Below, one piece after another: positions 25,049 through 31,538 of a stretch of 34,412 nucleotides of DNA. Position 1 is the first letter of the stretch, and every line of letters begins with the position of its first letter. Below the pieces are notes generated by a model that saw only the letters and a program-made list of their open reading frames with translations, did no database searches and was not told the origin of the DNA. The stretch lies in assembly GCF_003003845.1 (NCBI RefSeq), contig NZ_PVWO01000012.1, forward strand, positions 1-34,412, read 5' to 3'. The translations under genes and the position numbers were made by a program. The stretch is from Chamaesiphon polymorphus CCALA 037 (GTDB lineage: Bacteria > Cyanobacteriota > Cyanobacteriia > Cyanobacteriales > Chamaesiphonaceae).

Positions 25049-25609
25049 ATGGCAGAATTAATCGAATTTGAAACAGAGCGACTCCGGTTGCGCCAATGGA
25101 TCGAATCAGATCGAGAGCCGTTTGCTCGACTCTGTGCCGATCCGCAAGTGATGGAATTTTTTCCTAATATACTCGATCGAGCCGCTAGCGATGCAATGGT
25201 CGATCGACTTCAGGCATTAATAAGCGATCGCGGCTGGGGCTTTTGGGCGGTAGAATTAAAGGCAGATAATAACTTCATCGGCTTCGTCGGTTTGCACGTT
25301 CCCACGGCCAATTTACCCTGCTCTCCGTGTGTAGAAATTGGGTGGAGATTGGCATCGCCATATTGGGGCAAAGGCTACGCATCAGAGGCGGCTAGCGAGG
25401 TACTTAAAGTAGGATTCGATCGAATCAATTTACCAGAAATCGTTTCTTTTACTGCTACTCTCAATCGTCGATCTTATACTTTAATGGAACGGCTGGGAAT
25501 GACTCGTGAGGCTGAAACATTCGAGCATCCTCTCGTTCCCGAAGGACATCGACTTCGAGAACATTACCTTTATCGATTATCGCGGGACAAATGGCAATCC
25601 GATCGATAA
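25049..25609 (+). CDS. GNAT-family N-acetyltransferase (RimJ/RimL type)
   Basis: A 186-residue acetyl-CoA-dependent N-acetyltransferase. The N-terminus ETERLRLRQWIESDREPFAR is typical of the RimJ/RimL group that acetylates protein N-termini, antibiotics or small amines. The acetyl-CoA pyrophosphate loop is RLASPYWGKGYASEAA (about 110-125), followed by NRRSYTLMERLGM (about 148-160), the family's C-terminal motif. The substrate is unknown. Start: ATG at 25049, though no strong ribosome binding site. Downstream are a short hairpin (25612-25629) and a long REP palindrome before the convergent operon. Confidence 0.9.
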   Translation: MAELIEFETERLRLRQWIESDREPFARLCADPQVMEFFPNILDRAASDAMVDRLQALISDRGWGFWAVELKADNNFIGFVGLHVPTANLPCSPCVEIGWRLASPYWGKGYASEAASEVLKVGFDRINLPEIVSFTATLNRRSYTLMERLGMTREAETFEHPLVPEGHRLREHYLYRLSRDKWQSDR

Positions 25610-25611
25610 AA

Positions 25612-25629
25612 CAACACATGAATGTGTTG
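25612..25629 (+). terminator. 8-bp perfect stem-loop after the GNAT gene
   Basis: CAACACAT and ATGTGTTG pair perfectly around a 2-base loop, 3 bases after the GNAT stop codon. There is no U-tract, so termination is only suggested by position. Confidence 0.35.
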
Positions 25630-25638
25630 CAGGATTGA

Positions 25639-25692
25639 GATATTATTTCAGGTAGGGGCAATTCATGAATTGCCCCTACCTGAAATAATATC
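25639..25692. repeat. 54-bp perfect palindrome, GTAG-type REP
   Basis: Perfect self-complement centred between 25665 and 25666. It shares the 30-bp core (GGTAGGGGCAATTCA and mirror) with 14567-14614, but its arms (GATATTATTTCA) differ. It separates the convergent ends of the GNAT gene and the membrane-protein operon, where it would form a very strong transcriptional hairpin on either strand. Confidence 0.8.
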
Positions 25693-25699
25693 AATTTTG

Positions 25700-26317
25700 C
25701 TACCTATTCAGAGTAGATGCCCAAAACATAAAGCCACCTGAAATTAGCATTCCAGCAGTAATAAAAAATCGATGCTTGCCGAAGGGAGTTGTATCGTGAA
25801 TTATCAGGATTAGACTAATTGCCAGGGGCACGATCGCACCTAACTCGATCGCCAGATTTCGATAGAATAGGTAATTAGTAAGTTGAATCTTACCAGCACT
25901 CGGCAATAGTCCAAACGGGAGCTTAAAAACTTCCAGGTTGGGATAAAGTAATGGTAATGGTAAAACGCCAGTAAGCAGATCTAATAATAGATGAGAGAAA
26001 CCAGCTAGTATTGATTGCCAACTCCGTAGCTTAAGAGTTTTGCCGCGATTGCCTAACAGCCACAATCCTAAAATAGTGCAAGCGGGGACGATTAATACCC
26101 CGAGAAATGAATGAGTAGTCCTGATGCGATAGTTATTATTTTGTAAAATTAGTGAAGGGACGAGGTAGTCGATATCCGGTATAGATGCGATCGTAATTAG
26201 CCACACTAGCCACGGTAAATTATGTCGAATCGATCGATCTTGACGAATCGATCGTAACTCCATCGTTGTCAGATATACCGTCAAACCTGCCAAACCATGA
26301 CCGACAAATGATGACAT
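25700..26317 (-). CDS. YdjM-type membrane-bound metal-dependent hydrolase-like protein
   Basis: A 205-residue membrane protein of the YdjM / LexA-regulated inner-membrane hydrolase family. Conserved polar motifs sit in membrane helices: SSFVGHGLAG near the start, IASIPDIDYLVPS (about 43-55), IRTTHSFLG, and SHLLLDLLTG (about 108-117). The HG...PDxD...THS...SHxxxD set is the family's presumed metal site. About five or six hydrophobic helices are seen. The ATG at 26317 is 8 bases after the previous gene's stop, so it is the last gene of the four-gene operon beginning at 30007. The physiological substrate is unknown. Confidence 0.8.
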   Translation of the reverse strand: MSSFVGHGLAGLTVYLTTMELRSIRQDRSIRHNLPWLVWLITIASIPDIDYLVPSLILQNNNYRIRTTHSFLGVLIVPACTILGLWLLGNRGKTLKLRSWQSILAGFSHLLLDLLTGVLPLPLLYPNLEVFKLPFGLLPSAGKIQLTNYLFYRNLAIELGAIVPLAISLILIIHDTTPFGKHRFFITAGMLISGGFMFWASTLNR

Positions 26318-26325
26318 AATAATCT

Positions 26326-27435
26326 CTAACCGAAACTATCGACTGTGTAAAAATTAAAATTATCTACTACCACCATTCCATCACCTTCAATTACGGCTAA
26401 CTCGCGACTTTCACTAATCGCACGTTGTAAAATCCGAATTAGCTTTTGTGGGGAGAAGAATTCTAATTCTAGATAGCAGCCAGCATCTAGCCATGCTAAT
26501 TCATTGGGATTTAAACTATTGCGGACATCGGGAGGTAATTGTTGCGCTAATTCGGCTGATGCGGTAGATTGCAACGTTAAGATATCGAGATTGTCGATAA
26601 TCTGACGCGGGAGAATACCAACATCGATAATCGGAATGGTAAGATTGGGAAACCAATTTTCGTCTTGACGCAGGCGAGAGGCGAGTTGAACACCTTTGGG
26701 AGAGCAATTGTGGAGCGCATAGACTTTTAAGTCGAGATTGCGGCGCAGCATCTCCATGGTGGTGGTAAAAATATGCTGCGGATAACCATCGATCGTCAGG
26801 ATAGCGCAGTTGTTTTCAAAGTGGAAGTTATTACTAATTAATAGTTGTGCAATTTCTGGAGTATCGCATATAACTACGCGATCGAAACTATATGCCGTAA
26901 CTTCTACATTCGGTGCGGCTGGTAAATTGTTAGTTTCTGGAATAGGTAAAAGCTTTTCTGGTGGGTTATTGATACTATTCCAGCGAGCTAACCAGCGATC
27001 GAATTGCGCTCGATCTATTCCAAGTGGATCGGAAACCTTTCGTTTTTTTCGAGGCTTGCCTACAAAATAAAAAATACCGCCAACTCCTATAAGTGCAATA
27101 ATAATAGTCCCTATAATTCTTGCTTTATCTATATTGGCTATTAAACTAACTATGATGAACAACGCAAAAAGAAAAACTGTAGCTAAGTCATTTTTATTGA
27201 CATAAGCTTGCAGTCGCATATTTAGTAAATAATAAAGCTGGCTAGATGTAAAGAACAATGTCTCATTAGCAGATACTTTAGTAATTAATCTTGCGAAAAA
27301 TACATCTGTTACTGTGACCTTGGACAACATCATTTTCGGCTCAAAGACAAAATAATGTCCGCATTTCTTACACCTGCCGAGATTATCGGTTCGATCTTGA
27401 AGCGTATTGTCTGTGCTGCAATTAATACATCTCAT
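26326..27435 (-). CDS. Zinc-ribbon membrane protein, paralogue A
   Basis: A 369-residue protein. A zinc ribbon at the N-terminus has Cys3, Cys6, Cys22 and Cys25 (MRCINCSTDN...GRCKKCGHYF). It is followed by two adjacent membrane helices at about 85-128 (LATVFLFALFIIVSLIANID and IIGTIIIALIGVGGIFYFVG) and a soluble C-terminal domain of about 200 residues (VTAYSFDRVVICDTPEIAQL, YALHNCSPKGVQLASRLRQD, FPNLTIPIIDVGILPRQIID). The C-terminal domain is nearly the same as in the gene upstream at 27456. Start: ATG at 27435, 20 bases after the upstream stop. The role is unknown. Confidence 0.75.
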   Translation of the reverse strand: MRCINCSTDNTLQDRTDNLGRCKKCGHYFVFEPKMMLSKVTVTDVFFARLITKVSANETLFFTSSQLYYLLNMRLQAYVNKNDLATVFLFALFIIVSLIANIDKARIIGTIIIALIGVGGIFYFVGKPRKKRKVSDPLGIDRAQFDRWLARWNSINNPPEKLLPIPETNNLPAAPNVEVTAYSFDRVVICDTPEIAQLLISNNFHFENNCAILTIDGYPQHIFTTTMEMLRRNLDLKVYALHNCSPKGVQLASRLRQDENWFPNLTIPIIDVGILPRQIIDNLDILTLQSTASAELAQQLPPDVRNSLNPNELAWLDAGCYLELEFFSPQKLIRILQRAISESRELAVIEGDGMVVVDNFNFYTVDSFG

Positions 27436-27455
27436 AATCCTTACTTTCCTAAACC

Positions 27456-28769
27456 CTAACCAAAACTTTCGACAGTATAAAAACCAGGGCTACTATCGAT
27501 AATTACCATATCGCCACCTTCAACTACTGCTAATTCCCGACTTTCATTTATCGCGCGTTGTAAAATCTGGATGAGCTTTTGAGGTGAGAAAGATTCTAAT
27601 TCTAGATAGCAACCAGCATCGAGCCATGCTAATTCATCAGGGTTGAGACTGGCGCGGATCTCTGGCTCTAGTTGTTGAGATGTTCGAGCGGATGCTTCAG
27701 ACTGAGGCGTCATCACGTCGGTATTATCCATAATTTGGCGGGGGAGAATACCGACATCGATAATGGGAATCTCTGGATTGGGAAACCAAGTTTCTTCGCG
27801 CAGGCGACGAATTAATCTGACGCCGTTAGGCGAACAATTATGCAAAGCATAAACTTTGAGATCGGGATTGCGGCGGAGCATTTCCATCGTGGTAGTAAAA
27901 ATACTCTGAGGATAACCATCGATCGTCAGAATCGCACAGTTATTTTCAAAGTGGAAGTTGTTACTAATTAATAATTGCGCGATTTCTGGAGTATCGCAGA
28001 TAACTACGCGATCGAAACTATAGGCAGTAACTTCAGGATTTGATGCAGCGGGTAAACTAGCATTCTGCGGTGGAGGTAATATTTTAGCAGGTGCATTATT
28101 AATACTATTCCAGCGATCGAGCCATTCTTCAAATTGAGTCTGCTCGACTAAAAAAGCATCAAAAATTTGACTCTGTTGGCGTTTGCAATCCCAGCTCAAC
28201 CACGCCGCAGCAACACCCAATCCGATCGAGAAAATAATCCCGATTGGTGTTTTGGCAACAATACTGACAGGTAACCCCACTAAGAGAAGTACCCCAGATA
28301 GAATTTTGAGAGTTTTAATACTATTCAGACGAGTGCGCCGATTGAGGTAGTTAGAGAGCGCGCTTTGAGATACCGCTAACACGATCCAAGTCGCATATAA
28401 ACTGATGACAATCGGAGCGACTAGACTATGCGACAATCGAAAGAAGCCACTCACCCAAACGATCGCAAATACAATAAAGAATAAACCGCACCCTAAATAA
28501 GCAGCCGGATTAGTCGCGATATTAACCTTACTAAACCGCGATCGCAGTCGTTTGTCTAATAAATAATAAAGTTGTCTGGGTGTGAAGAATAAGGTGTTAT
28601 TAGCTGATGTGTCGGCGATTAACTTGGCAAAAAATGGATCGGTTAATCTCGTCTGGGTTGGCATTGCTGTCGGCTCGAAGGCAAAGGGATGATTGCAACT
28701 CTTACACCAACCCAGATTTGCGGTACGATCTTTGAGATTATTGTCAGTATCGCAGTTAATACATTTCAC
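27456..28769 (-). CDS. Zinc-ribbon membrane protein, paralogue B
   Basis: A 437-residue paralogue of the next gene. The N-terminal zinc ribbon has Cys3, Cys6, Cys22 and Cys25 (MKCINCDTDN...GWCKSCNHPF). Four hydrophobic helices follow (about 88-200), against two in paralogue A, then a C-terminal domain with the same VTAYSFDRVVICDTPEIAQL and YALHNCSPNGVRLIRRLREE blocks. Start: GTG at 28769 with a strong ribosome binding site (GAGGAGG) 8 bases upstream on the coding strand. The GTGA overlaps the stop of the decarboxylase-like gene, so the two are coupled. The family is uncharacterised to my knowledge. The membrane part has diverged more than the ends. Confidence 0.78.
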   Translation of the reverse strand: MKCINCDTDNNLKDRTANLGWCKSCNHPFAFEPTAMPTQTRLTDPFFAKLIADTSANNTLFFTPRQLYYLLDKRLRSRFSKVNIATNPAAYLGCGLFFIVFAIVWVSGFFRLSHSLVAPIVISLYATWIVLAVSQSALSNYLNRRTRLNSIKTLKILSGVLLLVGLPVSIVAKTPIGIIFSIGLGVAAAWLSWDCKRQQSQIFDAFLVEQTQFEEWLDRWNSINNAPAKILPPPQNASLPAASNPEVTAYSFDRVVICDTPEIAQLLISNNFHFENNCAILTIDGYPQSIFTTTMEMLRRNPDLKVYALHNCSPNGVRLIRRLREETWFPNPEIPIIDVGILPRQIMDNTDVMTPQSEASARTSQQLEPEIRASLNPDELAWLDAGCYLELESFSPQKLIQILQRAINESRELAVVEGGDMVIIDSSPGFYTVESFG

Positions 28770-30007
28770 GATCGATCCTCCTCAAAGATTTGATTGGTTA
28801 ATAAAACACGATAATCTTCTCGCTGTCTGATAAGTCGATGAAAATCGCCATCTAATAATACTTCTGCTGGGCGCGGACGATGGAGAAAGTGAGAAGACAT
28901 GGCATAACCATATGCGCCGACATCTCGAATGGCAATAATATCGCCGATCTTTAGTCGCGGTAGCTGGCAATTGCGCCCTAAATAATCGCGAGAATAGGTG
29001 GTGTTTCCACAAACATCGGTGGTAAATAATCGATCGCTATTTTGCCAGCTAACAATCTCTCGATAGCCACCATGTACCGATGGTACCGAGAGATTTGCAA
29101 CAGTGGTATCGACACCGACGATCTGTTTTTCTCCCTGCCATTTTGTCGAAACTACCCGCGCTAATAGTACCGCACAACCCGCGATCGCCGCGCGTCCGGG
29201 TTCGATCGTCAGTTGAATCTGTTTATCTAACTTGGCTAGTTTTTCAGTTAATATGCACCCAAATTCCAGCCAATCAAAAGCCGCTTTGTCATGACGATAG
29301 GGATAGCCAAATCCACCGCCGAAATCTAAATAAGCTAGATCTGGTAACTGGATCGCGATCGATAATATCGTCTCAATGGCATCTACAAACGCTTGTGTCG
29401 CATTCGTCCCCGTACCCCGATAGAAATGTAATCCAGCAATCGTTAAACCTGCCTGACGGGCGATCTCATTGGCGCGATCGAATTCATCGGGATGTACGCC
29501 GATCCGACTTTCTCCAGTTAAAGCAGGGAAGTTCAAGCGCAATCCCAGTCGAGGCTGTGGGTAGATAGCAGTATGAGGATTTACAAAAGTTTCCCGCACG
29601 GCTACTAAAGTCTCAAGTTGGCTCAGGCTATCCAAATTAAGTGAGTGAATCTCCCATTCCAAAACATCCCGCAGCTCCTGACGATCGAGATTGCTACCGC
29701 TATAGACGATGCGATCGGGTGCAAAACCCGCAGTCAGAGCCAGATGGATATCTCCTGGGGTATTGGCATGAATTCCCCAACCTTTGTTTTTAAAAACCTG
29801 AAGGAGAGCGACATTCCCATTAGTGACGCTGGCAAACTGAAACTGGGTATCGGGATAGGGAATAGAATTGGTAATGCGATCGATCGTGTCACAGAGTCGA
29901 TCGAGTTGGTAGACATACAACGGCGAACCATAGACAGAGACTAGCTCTTGCGCTGTAGATAGCGAGAAGGGGAGGGAATCGTGATGGGGATATTGGTGTC
30001 GCTCCAT
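28766..30007 (-). CDS. Fold-III PLP decarboxylase-like protein lacking the catalytic Lys and Cys
   Basis: A 413-residue relative of diaminopimelate/ornithine decarboxylases, with alanine-racemase-like barrel. Shared features: LYVYQLDRL at the start, GIHANTPGDIHLAL, LNLDSLSQL, GLHFYRGTGTNATQAF, YLDFGGGFGYPY, EPGR (about 269-272), and GAYGYAMSSHFLHRPRPAEV. The usual PLP lysine in YAxKANxN is replaced: the segment reads FASVTNGNVALL, with Val at about 62. The usual catalytic Cys in GPxCxxxD is also absent; it reads GNTTYSRD. So decarboxylation by the standard mechanism is unlikely. I prefer ATG 30007 (MERHQYPHHD); ATG 30043 and TTG 30079 are upstream. It is the first gene of the operon with two zinc-ribbon proteins. 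Confidence 0.75.
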   Translation of the reverse strand: MERHQYPHHDSLPFSLSTAQELVSVYGSPLYVYQLDRLCDTIDRITNSIPYPDTQFQFASVTNGNVALLQVFKNKGWGIHANTPGDIHLALTAGFAPDRIVYSGSNLDRQELRDVLEWEIHSLNLDSLSQLETLVAVRETFVNPHTAIYPQPRLGLRLNFPALTGESRIGVHPDEFDRANEIARQAGLTIAGLHFYRGTGTNATQAFVDAIETILSIAIQLPDLAYLDFGGGFGYPYRHDKAAFDWLEFGCILTEKLAKLDKQIQLTIEPGRAAIAGCAVLLARVVSTKWQGEKQIVGVDTTVANLSVPSVHGGYREIVSWQNSDRLFTTDVCGNTTYSRDYLGRNCQLPRLKIGDIIAIRDVGAYGYAMSSHFLHRPRPAEVLLDGDFHRLIRQREDYRVLLTNQIFEEDRS

Positions 30008-30385
30008 ATCGATCTGCTTGGAGTATCGATCGCAGCATAGCATTAACTTTCTGTTTTGCTGGAGCGGGTGTCTCTTCAATACGCCTAAATCGGGCGATGA
30101 ATTACCTACAAAAATCGGGATAAGCTATCAGGCATTTAGATCGCATGTTAGATTTCTTGAAAGCGGGGAGCGATTTGCGCACGCCTTTGTTTCCCGACGG
30201 GTTAGCAAATCAGCGACGTGCGTTCTGGAGGTTTCCTCCAGGTCGAGCACGTCAAGACAAGACAGCGGGGAGCGGGGAAGAGGTAAGTAAATTAAATGAC
30301 TAACAGCTTAGGGGCAATGTCTGAGCAATGTTAGGCTGAGATTATCGGTACCAAATACATTTTTAAAATTCAGGAGCGAGCGATC
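30008..30385. other. Intergenic region with a short hairpin, promoters for two divergent units
   Basis: No gene is seen; the open frames here look like non-coding sequence. A perfect 7-bp stem-loop CTGGAGG-TTT-CCTCCAG lies at 30225-30241, within a stretch rich in GGGGAGCG and AGCGATTTGCGCACGCC that looks like repeated intergenic DNA. A ribosome binding site (AGGAG, 30371-30375) precedes the acetyltransferase GTG. Confidence 0.5.
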
Positions 30386-31018
30386 GTGGTAGGAGCCAAT
30401 CCTCAAGATAAGCATCCCATGAAGGGATTTCCTCAAGTCTGCTTCATTAAAAATACCGTATTGAATCCCAATATTATCATTGGCGATTACACATATTATG
30501 ACGATCTAGAAGATTCCGAAAATTTCGAGCGGAACGTTCTTTATCATTTCCCATTTATTGGCGATCGTCTAATCATCGGCAAATTTTGTGCTCTAGCAAC
30601 AGGCGTCAAGTTCATTATGAATGGGGCGAGTCACAAAATGGCTGGGTTTTCGACTTATCCGTTTCAAATCTTCGGTAATGGTTGGGAAAAAGTCATGCCG
30701 CGATCGGAAGAACTACCGTACAAAGGCGATACGATCGTCGGTAATGATGTGTGGATTGGCTATGAAGCGACGATAATGCCAGGAGTCCAAATCGGCGACG
30801 GAGCGATTGTTGCTGCTAAATCGGTTGTCGTGGGTAATGTTGCGCCCTATACGATCGTCGGTGGCAATCCGGCTAAATGTATTCGCCAACGCTTTGATGA
30901 TGAGACGATCGCGGCCTTAATTGAAATCGCTTGGTGGAATTGGGAAATCGAGAAAATTACTCGCAATCTAGAGCAGATTGTCGCGGCAGATCTGGAAGCT
31001 TTAATAAATTGTGATTAG
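30386..31018 (+). CDS. Vat-like xenobiotic O-acetyltransferase (hexapeptide-repeat)
   Basis: A 210-residue left-handed beta-helix acetyltransferase of the XAT/CatB group, closest in appearance to streptogramin A acetyltransferase Vat. MKGFPQVCFIKNTVLNPNII, GDYTYYDDLEDSENFERNVL and FIMNGASHKMAGFSTYPF are strongly conserved features, with the likely catalytic His83 in ASHKM. Hexapeptide repeats follow (IVGNDVWIGYEATIMPGVQI, IVGGNPAKCIRQRF). Family members acetylate streptogramins or chloramphenicol, but many chromosomal copies have other or unknown acceptors, so resistance should not be assumed. Start: GTG at 30386 with AGGAG 10 bases upstream. Confidence 0.88.
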   Translation: MVGANPQDKHPMKGFPQVCFIKNTVLNPNIIIGDYTYYDDLEDSENFERNVLYHFPFIGDRLIIGKFCALATGVKFIMNGASHKMAGFSTYPFQIFGNGWEKVMPRSEELPYKGDTIVGNDVWIGYEATIMPGVQIGDGAIVAAKSVVVGNVAPYTIVGGNPAKCIRQRFDDETIAALIEIAWWNWEIEKITRNLEQIVAADLEALINCD

Positions 31019-31538
31019 GGAAAATAAAAGTTGTGATACTCACATCTTGCATCAAAACATAGTTACTAGTGTTTTAGTGAATAGTGGATAGTTTTAGTAC
31101 TTAGGAGTAACTTTCGATGCTATTTTTATCAGTTTTTATGTACTGGCGCAAGACATGAGAATATCGCTCTCGATTTTTTGTCTGGGATAATTTTTAAGAG
31201 TAGCAACTCAGTCAATTTTATTTGCGATCGAGGGAAAATATCGCGCTCACAATTTCCTCAAAATTGAAAGATAAACTCTAATTAGTTAAAATTAAAATGA
31301 GGCGATCGCCGATAATTATGAATGGTCTGGCTCTCGATCGAAACGTACTCCAGCTTAATACATTGGTCGCAAACACATTTAACAAAAACAGGGGGTTAAA
31401 TCTCCAACTTTTTAGGTGGATTGTTGTTAAGTCGGGGTTGAGACTCTCATCTTAACAACCCCATTATCAATTATCAATTATCAATTATCAATTATCAATT
31501 AATATCAACCCGTTCTAGTAGTCGATTTCAACATAAAT
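31019..31538. other. Intergenic region before the P-type ATPase
   Basis: About 520 AT-rich bases with no gene that I can support. Notable are a GCGATCGCC site near 31303, an inverted repeat GTTGTTAAG/CTTAACAAC (31423-31431 and 31451-31459, 19-base loop) and the heptamer repeat after it. The ATPase promoter should be here. Confidence 0.55.
31463..31497. repeat. Five tandem copies of the heptamer ATTATCA
   Basis: Five perfect 7-bp copies with a partial sixth (31498-31501). It is a short tandemly repeated repetitive (STRR) sequence of the type known from filamentous cyanobacteria. It lies 41 bases before the ATPase start and just after the 9-bp inverted repeat. Confidence 0.9.

Noticed and set aside
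30018-30290. 90-codon plus-strand ORF before the Vat-like gene
   Set aside because: Arg/Ser-rich translation of a hairpin-containing intergenic repeat, overlapping the 5' end of the minus-strand operon.
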